Below are positions 8,846 through 19,114 of a stretch of DNA of 64,000 nucleotides, one piece after another. The stretch's first letter is position 1; every line of letters begins with the position of its first letter. The stretch is from contig NZ_JAHBYB010000010.1 of NCBI RefSeq assembly GCF_019636155.1, positions 43,377 through 107,376 of the forward strand, in the 5' to 3' direction. The translations under genes and the position numbers were made by a program. The notes under the pieces are model-generated. The model made no database searches, was not told where the DNA came from, and saw only the letters and a list, made by a program, of their open reading frames with translations. This DNA comes from Brevundimonas sp. (lineage in GTDB: Bacteria > Pseudomonadota > Alphaproteobacteria > Caulobacterales > Caulobacteraceae).

Positions 8846-9697
8846 ATGGCGATAGGCGTTTTCGACTCCGGCGTGGGCGGACTGACGGTCCACCGCGAAC
8901 TGACCCGACGGTTTCCCGACCGGGACTTCGTCTATCTGGCCGACCAGGCCAACGCTCCCTATGGCGGGCGTGGCGGGGAGGAGATCGTCGACCTGACGCG
9001 CGAAGGATGCGAGCGGCTGTTCGAGGCCGGCGCCTCGGTCATCGTCCTGGCCTGCAACACCGCCAGCGCCATCGCCCTGCGCCGGCTGCAGCAGACCTGG
9101 GCGCCCCAGGCGCGCGAGCGTTTCGGCCGGCCGCTGAACGTCCTGGGCATCATCGTGCCGACCATAGAGGCGGCGACCGGCCTGCCCTGGACCTATGAGG
9201 CCGACCGGTCCGGCGAGAAGATCGAGGCGATCGAGGTGACCGGGGTCTTCTGCACCGCCGCCACGGCCATGAGCCGGGTCTATGAGATCGAGATCGACAA
9301 GCGGCGCGAGGACCTGGCGGTCTTTTCCGAGGCCTGCCCCGGCCTGGCGGGTCTGATCGAACTGGGCGCCACGACCGAGGAGCTGAAGGTTGTGGTCGAC
9401 GAACATGTCGACGCCCTGCGCCGCCGCATCGGCCGTCATCCGGACAAGGCCATCCTGGGCTGCACCCACTATCAGATCGTCGCCGACCTGTTCGCGGACG
9501 CCCTGCCCGAAGGCACGCCGGTGATCCACCAGCCGACCGCCGTGGCCGACGCCCTGGACCGCTATTTCGCGCGCCATCCGGAATATGATCTGGGCGCCGG
9601 CGGCCGGCGCGACTTCCTGACCACCGGAACTCCCGGCCCCCAGACCGACCGGGTCAGCCAGTTCTGGGGCGCGCCCCTGACCTTCTCCGCGGCTTGA
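8846..9697 (+). CDS. murI: Glutamate racemase
   Basis: This 283-residue enzyme converts L-glutamate to D-glutamate for peptidoglycan synthesis. The two catalytic cysteines are in VLACNTAS (Cys70) and LGCTHYQ (Cys206), and the substrate motifs FDSGVGGLTV and PYGGRG are present. It is somewhat longer at the C-terminus than the commonest racemases. It is transcribed divergently from the M3 peptidase gene across a 124-base gap and followed 46 bases later by a secreted SRPBCC-like protein. Confidence 0.96.
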   Translation: MAIGVFDSGVGGLTVHRELTRRFPDRDFVYLADQANAPYGGRGGEEIVDLTREGCERLFEAGASVIVLACNTASAIALRRLQQTWAPQARERFGRPLNVLGIIVPTIEAATGLPWTYEADRSGEKIEAIEVTGVFCTAATAMSRVYEIEIDKRREDLAVFSEACPGLAGLIELGATTEELKVVVDEHVDALRRRIGRHPDKAILGCTHYQIVADLFADALPEGTPVIHQPTAVADALDRYFARHPEYDLGAGGRRDFLTTGTPGPQTDRVSQFWGAPLTFSAA

Positions 9698-9743
9698 CGA
9701 GCAGCCTTCGGCCGGCGCTCATACGCCCCGGAGGCGCTGTCCA

Positions 9744-10265
9744 ATGATCCGCTATTTTCTGGCCGCGGCCGCCGTGCTGGCGGCCACGTCTGCCGACGCC
9801 GAGGTGGTTGCCCGCGGCGAGAACGGCTTCACCCTGAAATTCGCGGTCGAGGCCGAGATCGACCCCGCCGACATTCCCGGCGCGTTTCAGGCCCTGCCGC
9901 AGTGGTGGCAGGCCTCCCATACCTATTCCGGCGACGCCGCCAATCTCAGCCTCGACCTGTCGCCCGGCGGTTGCTGGTGCGAGACGCTGCCCGACAATCC
10001 GGCCTTCGACCACGGCCGCACGGTCGAGGTCGCCGAGGATCACATCACCTTCGACGCCCCCTTTGGTCCCCTGCGCGGCAAGGCGACGAAAGCCGAGCTG
10101 ACGGTCACCTGGCCGCCGGCCAGCCGGGGCTGGACGCCGACCTGGACCTTCGTGGTCGAGGGGCCGGGCCTGGGGGCCCTGGCCGACGCGGTCGATGGGG
10201 TGATGGGCGCCGGCTTCCAGCGCTGGATGCATTTTCTGGAATATGGCGCGGCGCCCGGCGCCTGA
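9744..10265 (+). CDS. Exported SRPBCC-like protein
   Basis: This 173-residue protein begins with a clear Sec signal peptide (MIRYFLAAAAVLAATSADA). The mature part reads like a START/SRPBCC fold, with VEAEIDPADIPGAFQALPQWW, SLDLSPGGCWCETLPD and a closing amphipathic helix DAVDGVMGAGFQRWMHFL. Homologues of this kind are found in Caulobacterales with no known function. It may be cotranscribed with murI. It converges on ahpD with only two bases between the stops. Confidence 0.8.
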   Translation: MIRYFLAAAAVLAATSADAEVVARGENGFTLKFAVEAEIDPADIPGAFQALPQWWQASHTYSGDAANLSLDLSPGGCWCETLPDNPAFDHGRTVEVAEDHITFDAPFGPLRGKATKAELTVTWPPASRGWTPTWTFVVEGPGLGALADAVDGVMGAGFQRWMHFLEYGAAPGA

Positions 10266-10267
10266 AC

Positions 10268-10804
10268 TCAGCCCGCCAGGACCTCGGACGAGGCCACGAC
10301 CTTCGACGCGGCATGAACCACGGCGCCGATGCGCAGGGCGGCCTGGATCTGGGTGTTGGCCACGCCGTGCTTGCGCAACTCGCCTTCGTGGGCGTCCAGG
10401 CAGGCGCCGCAGCCGTTGATGGCCGAGACCGCCGTGCACCACAGTTCGAAATCCAACTTGTCCACGCCGGGATTGGCGATGACGTTCATCCGCAGCCGGG
10501 CCGGCAGGGTGGCGTATTCCTGGTTCTTCATCAGGTGCAGCGAGCGGTAGTAAATGTTGTTCATGCCCATGATCGCGGCGGCGGCGCGGGCCGCGTCGGC
10601 GGCTTCGGGCGACAGGCCGGCGGCTGAAGCCGCGGTCTCGATCTGGCGCACCACGGCGGGGGTCCCGACCGCATGGGCCGAAGCCAGGAAACAGCCCCAC
10701 TTCTGCTGGTCGTTCAGCACCGTCTCGCCGGCCAGGGACGACAGGTTCAGGGAGATGTCCTTGGCGTAGGACGGGATCAGGTCGCGCAGGGCGTCGATGG
10801 ACAT
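10268..10804 (-). CDS. ahpD: AhpD alkyl hydroperoxide reductase
   Basis: This 178-residue AhpD has its redox motif in [11 protein letters not shown], with Cys132, Cys135 and His139. Residues [18 protein letters not shown] and [12 protein letters not shown] are characteristic. AhpD acts as the disulfide reductase that regenerates AhpC. It lies 171 bases downstream of ahpC on the same strand, past a strong hairpin, so it may be expressed partly by read-through or from its own promoter. The start is the ATG at 10804, giving the usual family length. Confidence 0.94.
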   Translation of the reverse strand: MSIDALRDLIPSYAKDISLNLSSLAGETVLNDQQKWGCFLASAHAVGTPAVVRQIETAASAAGLSPEAADAARAAAAIMGMNNIYYRSLHLMKNQEYATLPARLRMNVIANPGVDKLDFELWCTAVSAINGCGACLDAHEGELRKHGVANTQIQAALRIGAVVHAASKVVASSEVLAG

Positions 10805-10817
10805 GGTGTTTCCTTGG

Positions 10818-10877
10818 TTGGGCCTACCGCTCACGCCGCGGGCGTTCGCTGCTTGAGGCCGTTTGGGCCTACCGCTC
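10818..10877. repeat. Direct repeats in the ahpC-ahpD gap
   Basis: TTGGGCCTACCGCTC occurs at 10818-10832 and again at 10863-10877, and TGAGGCCGT-like sequence follows each copy. The copies are 45 bases apart, between the ahpC terminator and the ahpD start, so they would lie in any ahpD leader RNA or promoter. The purpose is unknown; regulator binding or a recent local duplication are both possible. Confidence 0.6.
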
Positions 10878-10910
10878 CCGCCACGTGCGCCGCATGAGGC
10901 CGTGTTGAGG

Positions 10911-10950
10911 GTAAAAAAGTAAAGAGCGGCGGCGAGGCCCGCCGCCGCTC
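10911..10950 (-). terminator. Rho-independent terminator or attenuator after ahpC
   Basis: On the minus strand a ten-pair stem (10924-10933 with 10941-10950, all G+C rich) is followed by TTTACTTTTTT. It begins 25 bases after the ahpC stop and should end most ahpC transcripts, leaving ahpD at a lower level. Confidence 0.85.
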
Positions 10951-10975
10951 CTCGATGTCGATCCTGGCGGGCGCC

Positions 10976-11545
10976 TCAGGCGGCCATCAGGGTCTCGCCG
11001 CCGACCGGGCGGTTGCAGGCGCACAGTTCGTCGGTCTGCAGGGCGTCGATGACGCGCAGGGTGTCGGCCGGGGCGCGGCCCACGTTCAGGTTGGTCACAT
11101 AGACGTGCTGGACCACATTGTGCGGGTCCACGACGAAGGTGGCGCGCAGGGCGACGCCCTCGGCCTCGTCCAGGATGCCCAGGTCGCGGGCGAATTTGCC
11201 GCCGTTGTCGGCGAACTGCCAGATCGGCAGCTTGTCCAGGTCGGCGTGGTCGCGGCGCCAGGCCAGCTTGGTGAACTCATTGTCGGTCGAGCCGCCCAGG
11301 ACGACGGTGTCGCGGTCCTCGAAGTCGCGGCCCAGACGGGCGAATTCGGCGATCTCGGTCGGGCAGACGAAGGTGAAGTCCTTCGGATAGAAGAAGATGA
11401 CCTTCCACTTGCCGGGGAAACTGTCCTTGGTGACGGCCTCGAAGGCCGACTGGCCGTTCTCTTCGTGGCTGTTGAAGCCCGGCTTGACGCCGATGATCTT
11501 GAAGTCAGGCAGAATCTGGCCGACGCCCAGCATGTGGATCTCCAT
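10976..11545 (-). CDS. ahpC: Peroxiredoxin, alkyl hydroperoxide reductase subunit C
   Basis: This 189-residue thiol peroxidase has the peroxidatic Cys61 in DFTFVCPTE and the C-terminal pair Cys175/Cys177 in ELCACNRPV. This three-cysteine layout is that of the AhpC group reduced by AhpD, which matches the ahpD gene next door. It reduces hydrogen peroxide and organic peroxides in the cytosol. It faces katG across a 245-base region with two inverted repeats, which suggests shared peroxide control. MLGVGQ four codons in is an alternative start. Confidence 0.95.
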   Translation of the reverse strand: MEIHMLGVGQILPDFKIIGVKPGFNSHEENGQSAFEAVTKDSFPGKWKVIFFYPKDFTFVCPTEIAEFARLGRDFEDRDTVVLGGSTDNEFTKLAWRRDHADLDKLPIWQFADNGGKFARDLGILDEAEGVALRATFVVDPHNVVQHVYVTNLNVGRAPADTLRVIDALQTDELCACNRPVGGETLMAA

Positions 11546-11640
11546 GGTCTCGATACGGAATGGTGCGGAGGGGGGAGCCTGCCGCCCGATGGCAAATGGC
11601 CCTTCGCAACTGCGAAGTCAAATAGGCCGAACGTCGCATT

Positions 11641-11661
11641 TCCATAAACTTATCTTATGGA
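11641..11661. promoter_or_regulatory. Candidate OxyR-type operator between ahpC and katG
   Basis: A perfect dyad has arms TCCATAA and TTATGGA separated by seven bases. It contains a T-N11-A core, the signature of LysR-type regulators, of which OxyR is the usual controller of ahpC and katG. It sits 96 bases upstream of ahpC and 130 upstream of katG. The OxyR assignment is inference; no oxyR gene is in the window. Confidence 0.6.
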
Positions 11662-11694
11662 ATCCGGGGCGCTGTCGGTGCTCGATCTTCATAA

Positions 11695-14025
<2,331 letters not shown>

Positions 14026-14045
14026 TCGAGGTTGACGCCCAACGG

Positions 14046-14076
14046 AAAGGCCCGGTCCTGCGACCGGGCCTTTTCT
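14046..14076 (+). terminator. katG terminator
   Basis: A 12-pair stem, AAAGGCCCGGTC with its complement around the tetraloop CTGC, is followed by TTTTCTGTTT. It lies 20 bases after the katG stop. Confidence 0.92.
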
Positions 14077-14119
14077 GTTTCCGGGGGGGAGCGCCGTCGA
14101 GGCGCCGCGACGTCAAAGC

Positions 14120-14147
14120 AAAAGGCCGACCTTGCGGCCGGCCCTTT
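14120..14147 (-). terminator. tRNA-Gly terminator
   Basis: On the minus strand a stem of about ten pairs with one bulge and one G-U pair, loop near TTGC, ends in TTTT. It begins 12 bases beyond the tRNA 3' end. Confidence 0.65.
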
Positions 14148-14158
14148 CGAGCTTCGAC

Positions 14159-14233
14159 TGGAGCGGGCGAGGCGATTCGAACGCCCGACCCTCACCTTGG
14201 CAAGGTGATGCTCTACCCCTGAGCTACGCCCGC
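14159..14233 (-). tRNA. tRNA-Gly(GCC)
   Basis: The 75-base cloverleaf folds fully. It has acceptor GCGGGCG, D-arm GCTC/GAGC, anticodon stem TCACC/GGTGA with loop TTGCCAA (anticodon GCC), T-loop TTCGAAT and an encoded CCA end. It is intact, unlike the tRNA-Arg fragment at 25635, and shows no sign of an element attached to it. Confidence 0.97.
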
Positions 14234-14359
14234 GCTCTCAGTCGAGGGCGGGCGTATACCGGACCCGCGCGGACCCCTGCAAGCCCCTGCGCAAGAAATT
14301 GTGCGCATCGCGCTCAAGTCGCGAGCGACCGCGTCGCGAGCATAGCGCCACAAAGCCTG

Positions 14360-14380
14360 CTGATCGCCGCTGGCGATCAG
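14360..14380. terminator. Hairpin at the SDR stop codon
   Basis: CTGATCGCC pairs with GGCGATCAG around a three-base loop; the TGA stop of the SDR gene lies within it. There is no T-run. It may protect or end the SDR transcript. The remaining bases to the tRNA (14234-14359) hold two copies of GTCGCGAGC but no gene. Confidence 0.4.
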
Positions 14381-15159
14381 CGAGGAGCGAGACGGATCGC
14401 GCCGTCCAGACGGATGCATTCGCCGTTGATATAGGTGTTCTCGGCCAGGTGCAGGGCCAGGGCCGCATAGTCGGCCGGCGTGCCCAGGCGTTTGGGGAAG
14501 GGGATCATGGCGGCCAGGGCGTCCTGAACCTTCTGGTCCATGCCGGCCATCATCGGCGTCCACATGATGCCGGGCAGGATGGTGTTGACCCGCACCCCCT
14601 CGCTCATCAGGTCGCGCGCCATCGGCAGGGTCATGGCGTAGACCCCGCCCTTGGACGCCGAATAGGCCGCCTGGCCGATCTGGCCGTCCTGGGCCGCGAC
14701 GCTGGCGGTATTGACGATCAGGCCGCGCTCGCCGTCGTCCATCGGGTCCAGGGTGACCATGCCCGCGGCCGACTGGCTGGCCACGCGGAAGGTTCCGAAC
14801 AGGTTGACGCGGATGGTGCGCTCGAACTGGGCCATGTCATGGGCCTTGATCTCGCCGGTGTCCTTCTTGCGGCTGACGGTCTTCATGCCGGTGGCGATGC
14901 CCGCACAGTTGATGCAAAGACGCTCCTGACCATGGGTGGCGCGGGCCTTCTCGAAGGCGGCGGCCACCGAGGCGTCGTCGGTCACATCGACCTTGCAGAA
15001 GACGCCGCCGATCTCCTTGGCGATGGCCTCGCCCCGCTCTTCGTTCAGGTCGAACAGGGCCACCTTGACCCCCTTCGCCGCCAGGGCGCGCGCCGTGCCC
15101 TCGCCGAGCCCTGAGGCCCCGCCCGTCACCACCGCCGCGATCGACCCGTCGAGTTTCAT
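14377..15159 (-). CDS. Short-chain dehydrogenase (3-hydroxyacyl-CoA dehydrogenase type II-like)
   Basis: This 260-residue classical SDR has the NAD-binding motif TGGASGLGEG near residue 12, INCAGIAT, the catalytic Ser in IVNTASVAAQDG and YSASKGG. It resembles the HSD10/type II 3-hydroxyacyl-CoA dehydrogenase group, which oxidises acyl-CoA or steroid alcohols with NAD. The start ATG at 15159 fits the family N-terminus (MKLDGSIAAVVTGGA); upstream in-frame codons belong to a divergent intergenic and neighbour frame. Monocistronic. Confidence 0.9.
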   Translation of the reverse strand: MKLDGSIAAVVTGGASGLGEGTARALAAKGVKVALFDLNEERGEAIAKEIGGVFCKVDVTDDASVAAAFEKARATHGQERLCINCAGIATGMKTVSRKKDTGEIKAHDMAQFERTIRVNLFGTFRVASQSAAGMVTLDPMDDGERGLIVNTASVAAQDGQIGQAAYSASKGGVYAMTLPMARDLMSEGVRVNTILPGIMWTPMMAGMDQKVQDALAAMIPFPKRLGTPADYAALALHLAENTYINGECIRLDGAIRLAPR

Positions 15160-15214
15160 GGCCGGAGCCCCTATATCTGTGTGAACCTGAAGTCTGTCGC
15201 GGGATTTAGCGGCC

Positions 15215-15613
15215 ATGACCGCCAAAGCCAAACCCCATCCGGCCCAAGAGGCCATCGATCCGAAAAAGGCCCTGGTTCCCTCGGTCCAGAGGGTCAACGA
15301 GCGGCGGGTCTCGCGCGGCTTCTGGCCCAAGATCAGCCGGACGGCGGCGCGCATCCCCTTCGCCGACCAGGTTCTGGCGGTCTGGTACGCCGCGCGCGAT
15401 CCCGAGACGCCGACGGCGGCCAAGGGGATCATGCTGGGGGCCCTGGCCTATTTCGTCATGCCGGTGGACGCCATTCCCGATGTCTTCGCCGGCATCGGCT
15501 TCACCGACGACGCGGCGGTGATCGCCGCCCTGATCGCCACCCTGAGCGCCAATATCCGCAAGCGGCACCGCGACCAGGCGGCCCAGGCGCTGGAGCGGCT
15601 GAAGGCTCAGTAG
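15215..15613 (+). CDS. DUF1232 (YkvA-family) membrane protein
   Basis: This 132-residue protein carries the DUF1232 signature LGALAYFVMPVDAIPDVFAGIGFTDD split over a hydrophobic hairpin at residues 73-110, after a basic N-terminus. The family is small and membrane-associated, and its function is not settled. It is divergent from the SDR gene and its last seven bases overlap the end of the convergent 2OG oxygenase gene. Confidence 0.87.
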   Translation: MTAKAKPHPAQEAIDPKKALVPSVQRVNERRVSRGFWPKISRTAARIPFADQVLAVWYAARDPETPTAAKGIMLGALAYFVMPVDAIPDVFAGIGFTDDAAVIAALIATLSANIRKRHRDQAAQALERLKAQ

Positions 15614-16368
15614 GCGCGGCGCGCCTCCTCGCGCGTCTGCGGTCCGACCGTCTGGTTCGAGCGGATCCAGCCGACGATGGAATAGCGGAAACGCGGCGCG
15701 AAGCTGGCCACCTGGGTCACCGCATGGCGCGTCGGCACCGAGAACAGGTTCAGGGCGTTGAAGGCCGGGACCCAGCCATGCTCGACATGGCCGTCCGGCC
15801 CGTAGAACAGCAGGTTCCCGCCCCAGTCGGCGCGCCAGTCGCGGCTGAAATTCAGCACATAGCCGTAAAGCCGGTTCTTGCCCGCCGAGACGTCATTGTG
15901 CGCCGTCAGCACATGGCCGGGGCGATAGCGGCTGGCCTGGGCGTCGGCCAGATCGACGCGATCGTCGCCGGTCAGGGCGCGGACGAAGTCCAGAAAGGGC
16001 GGACTGTTCAGAAAGGCGTGGACGGCGTCGGCGGCGTCCTGCGGCCCGTCCTCGTGCTCGGGACCCAGGCGACGGTTGTCGAAGATATACTGGGTCAGGG
16101 GGCTGGCGCCGTCGACGGCCGCCTCGTCCAGCCAGGCCTGTTTCTGCGGATCGGCCGCCCGGGTTCCGTCCAGGGGCAGTTCGAAGAAGGCGCCGCCCGC
16201 CGCCACCGTGGTCTTCCAGCGCGTCTCGGCCTCAAGGGCCTCGGCCACGGCCTCGGCCGCCGCGGCCGTCAGTATGGCGGGGACATGGATGCGCCGGGTC
16301 TCGGCGAAGGCGGCCTTCAGCGCCGGACGGTCCAGGCCAGGGTTCAGGGCGATGAGCGGCCGGCTCAC
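15607..16368 (-). CDS. 2OG-Fe(II) oxygenase, second paralogue
   Basis: This 253-residue non-heme iron enzyme belongs to the prolyl-4-hydroxylase-like group. Iron ligands are in LTAHNDVSAG (His-x-Asp) and SVPTRHAVTQV (distal His). The 2-oxoglutarate Arg is expected in RYSIVGWIR. The start is a GTG overlapping the stop of the upstream oxygenase (GTGA), because this is the only start that leaves no gap. It is the last gene of a three-gene operon with its paralogue and a quinone oxidoreductase. The substrate is unknown; protein or peptide hydroxylation is possible. Confidence 0.86.
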   Translation of the reverse strand: MSRPLIALNPGLDRPALKAAFAETRRIHVPAILTAAAAEAVAEALEAETRWKTTVAAGGAFFELPLDGTRAADPQKQAWLDEAAVDGASPLTQYIFDNRRLGPEHEDGPQDAADAVHAFLNSPPFLDFVRALTGDDRVDLADAQASRYRPGHVLTAHNDVSAGKNRLYGYVLNFSRDWRADWGGNLLFYGPDGHVEHGWVPAFNALNLFSVPTRHAVTQVASFAPRFRYSIVGWIRSNQTVGPQTREEARRAY

Positions 16369-17096
16369 GGCTGGCCAGCCTCGGGCGGATTGACGCGCCA
16401 CCAGCCGGTGATCGAATAGCGCGGCGCCCCGGCGAAGGGCGCGACCATGGACACCGCGTGCAGGGCCGGGACGCGGAAGACGTTCAGGGTATCGAACTGG
16501 GGGGTGAAGGTCTCGGTCACCCGGCCCTGGTCGTCCATGAACATCAGAAGACCGCCCCATTCGGCCCGCCAGACCGGCGAGACGTTCAGCACATAGGCGT
16601 AGAGACGGCCCGCCCCCTCGTGCTCGTCCGTATGGCCGTTCAGGAAGTGGCCGGGCAGATAGCGGGTGGCCTGGGCGTCAGCATAGGCGATGCGGTCGTC
16701 CCCGGTCAGCCGCCGGGCGAAGTCCAGCCATTCCGGCCCGTTGAACCAGGCGTGCAGATCATAGAGGGGCTGGGGCACAGCCAGCCCCATGCCCCGCGCC
16801 TGACCCAGGCGCAGACGATCGAAGATGAACTGGAAGCCGTCGGTCGCTTCCTGGTGCGCCATGCCGACCAGCCGGGCCTGTTCCTCCAACGGCTCGTTCT
16901 CGAACACCGCGACCGGCACGTCGGCGTTGTAGGGATTGCGGATGGCCCGGTTCCAGACCATGGCCGGATCGGTCATGGCGGCGTGCACGGCGCCGGACCC
17001 CTGGCCCAGAATCCCATGCAGCCGCACCCGGCCGGCGCCGGCCAGCCGTTCGGCGGCGGCGGTCAGGTCCAGGTCGGGGGCGATGCGGAAGCTCAT
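16365..17096 (-). CDS. 2OG-Fe(II) oxygenase, first paralogue
   Basis: This 243-residue prolyl-4-hydroxylase-like dioxygenase has iron ligands in LNGHTDEHEGAG (His-x-Asp) and VPALHAVSMVAPF (distal His), with the 2-oxoglutarate Arg expected in RYSITGWWRVN. It aligns along its length with the next gene, including LYAYVLNVSPVWRAEWGG against LYGYVLNFSRDWRADWGG, so the pair arose by duplication. Both ends overlap neighbours by four bases, so all three genes are translated together. Confidence 0.88.
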   Translation of the reverse strand: MSFRIAPDLDLTAAAERLAGAGRVRLHGILGQGSGAVHAAMTDPAMVWNRAIRNPYNADVPVAVFENEPLEEQARLVGMAHQEATDGFQFIFDRLRLGQARGMGLAVPQPLYDLHAWFNGPEWLDFARRLTGDDRIAYADAQATRYLPGHFLNGHTDEHEGAGRLYAYVLNVSPVWRAEWGGLLMFMDDQGRVTETFTPQFDTLNVFRVPALHAVSMVAPFAGAPRYSITGWWRVNPPEAGQP

Positions 17097-18100
17097 GCCG
17101 GGTCGTCCACCGTGACCACGATCTTGCCCAGGGCCTGGCGGTCGCCCAGGGCCTGAATGGCCTCGGCCGCCCGTTCGAACGGGAAGGTGCGGCTGACGCG
17201 GGGGCGAATGCGGCCCTCGGCATAAAGGCCCATCAGTTCGGCCATGTTCTGGGCGTGGGCGGCCGGGTCGCGCATCACCGCCGCGCCCCAGAAGACGCCG
17301 ATCACCGACACCGACTTCAACAGAGTCAGGTTCAGCGGCAGGGACGGGATGCCCGCCGGGAAGCCGACCACCAGATAGCGGCCGTTCCAGTCCATGGCCC
17401 TGAGCGCCGGCTCGCAGTAGTCGCCGCCGACAGCGTCATAGACCACATCGGCGCCGTCCCGGCCGGTGGCCAGCTTCAACTCGCCCGACAGGGTCTTCTG
17501 GGCCGCCTTGTCCATCGGGCCGGTGGGATAGATCAGGCCGTTGTCGGCTCCCAGGTCCAGGGCGAACTCGACCTTTTCGTTGGTCGAGGCGGCGGCCACG
17601 ACCCGCGCGCCCATGGCCTTGCCCAGCTCGACCGCCGCCGCGCCGACGCCGCCGGCGGCGCCCAGGACCAGCAAGGTCTCGCCAGGCTTCAGCTGGGCCC
17701 GATCCTTCAGGGCGTAGTAGCTGGTGCCATAGGTCATCACCAGGGCGGCGGCCTCTTCGAACGACATGGCGTCGGGCATCCTGATGACGCTCTGGGCCGG
17801 GACGGCGATGCGTTCGACCAGGCCGCCCCAGCCGGGCACGGCGATGACGCGGTCGCCCTTCTTCAGCCCCTTGACCCCTTCACCCAGGGCGTCGATCACC
17901 CCCGCCACCTCGGCGCCCGGGGCGAAGGGCCGTTCGGGCCTGAACTGGTATTTGTCCTCGATGATCAGGGTGTCGGGGAAGTTGATCCCCACCGCCTTGA
18001 CCTCGATCACCACCTGGCCCGGCTGGGGCGTCGGATCCAGCACCTCTTCCAGCGCCAGGGTTTCGGGACCGCCGGGGGTCTTGGACAGGATGGCGCGCAT
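17093..18100 (-). CDS. NADPH:quinone oxidoreductase family protein (zinc-independent MDR)
   Basis: This 335-residue protein has the MDR fold: an N-terminal GroES-like domain with GINFPDTLIIEDKYQ and APGAEVAGVI, then a Rossmann domain with LGAAGGVGAAAVELGKAMG at about residue 147. Zinc-binding residues are absent, as in quinone oxidoreductases. The ATG at 18100 gives the usual MRAIL opening; an ATG ten codons upstream is an alternative, and neither has a strong ribosome site. It leads the operon with the two 2OG oxygenases. Confidence 0.88.
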   Translation of the reverse strand: MRAILSKTPGGPETLALEEVLDPTPQPGQVVIEVKAVGINFPDTLIIEDKYQFRPERPFAPGAEVAGVIDALGEGVKGLKKGDRVIAVPGWGGLVERIAVPAQSVIRMPDAMSFEEAAALVMTYGTSYYALKDRAQLKPGETLLVLGAAGGVGAAAVELGKAMGARVVAAASTNEKVEFALDLGADNGLIYPTGPMDKAAQKTLSGELKLATGRDGADVVYDAVGGDYCEPALRAMDWNGRYLVVGFPAGIPSLPLNLTLLKSVSVIGVFWGAAVMRDPAAHAQNMAELMGLYAEGRIRPRVSRTFPFERAAEAIQALGDRQALGKIVVTVDDPA

Positions 18101-18210
18101 GAGGGACCGCTCGTTCGCAAGAGGGGACATGGCGTCCCGGATCGGGGAACGCTAATCAGGCCCCGGTCCGTTTGCAAAGAGGCCGAACGGACGATTCGGG
18201 AGACGACGAC

Positions 18211-19086
18211 ATGGGCCGACCCGCCCTGATCCTGCACGGCGGCGCCGGGGCCCGGCGGGGTGTCGACTATGACCCCCAGGTCGCCCACATGCGCCAGGTG
18301 GTCGAAACGATGAAGCCCCGCCTGATGGACGGCCTGCCCGCCGCCGACGCCGTGGTCGAGGCGGTGGTCATGCTAGAGGACTCCGGCCTCTATGTCTCCG
18401 GACGGGGCGCTTCGCCCAACGCCGCCGGGGCCTATGAACTGGACGCCAGCCTGATGGTCGGTCCCGATGGCCGCGCTGGCGCCGTCGCGGCCCTGCAGGG
18501 CTTTCGCAATCCGATCCTGGCGGCGCGCGCGGTGATGGAAGAGACGCCGCACGTCCTGCTGGCCGGCGAGGGCGCGGCCCTGTTCGCGGCCGAACAGGGA
18601 CTGGACGCCATCGGCGACGAGGCGGCCTGGTTCACCCATGCGGGCCAGGGCGACGACAACCATCCGCCCGGAACCCTGGCCCACGGCACGGTCGGCTGCT
18701 GCGTGCTGGACACCGAAGGGCGGCTGGCGGCGGCCACCTCGACCGCCGGCGTCTTCGGAAAGATGGCCGGGCGGGTCGGCGACAGCCCCCTGCCCGGCGC
18801 CGGGGTCTGGGCCGACGACCGGGTGGCGGCCTCGGCCACCGGCCAGGGCGAATATTTCATCCGCGTCGCCGCCTGCGCCCAGACGGCCTGGCGCGTGGCG
18901 GCCGGAGCGTCGCTGGACCAGGCGGCGCGGGCCGTGGTCGATCAGATCGGCGCCCTGGGGGGCGACGGCGGCCTGATCGCCCTGGACGCCGACGGCCAGA
19001 TCGCCGACCCCTATAACAGCCAGGGCATGAAGCGGGCCTGGATGACGGTCGAGGGCCAGATCGGCGTCGATGTCTTCGGACGTTGA
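18211..19086 (+). CDS. Isoaspartyl peptidase/L-asparaginase
   Basis: This 291-residue Ntn-hydrolase opens with LILHGGAGA, the family hallmark. The autocleavage site precedes the Thr of HGTVGCC near residue 164, which becomes the N-terminal nucleophile of the beta chain, and ATSTAGVFGKMAGRVGDSPL is the conserved substrate loop. It hydrolyses isoaspartyl dipeptides and asparagine. It leads a probable operon with a NeuD-like acyltransferase and an aminotransferase, but its link with sugar chemistry is not evident. Confidence 0.92.
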   Translation: MGRPALILHGGAGARRGVDYDPQVAHMRQVVETMKPRLMDGLPAADAVVEAVVMLEDSGLYVSGRGASPNAAGAYELDASLMVGPDGRAGAVAALQGFRNPILAARAVMEETPHVLLAGEGAALFAAEQGLDAIGDEAAWFTHAGQGDDNHPPGTLAHGTVGCCVLDTEGRLAAATSTAGVFGKMAGRVGDSPLPGAGVWADDRVAASATGQGEYFIRVAACAQTAWRVAAGASLDQAARAVVDQIGALGGDGGLIALDADGQIADPYNSQGMKRAWMTVEGQIGVDVFGR

Positions 19087-19114
19087 AGCGCAGGCGAAGG
19101 GAGGCGCGCACGGC

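Noticed and set aside
7165-9198. Long plus-strand open frame over the M3 peptidase and murI
   Set aside because: The minus-strand peptidase with HEFGH and the plus-strand murI in another frame explain this DNA; the long frame has no family features.
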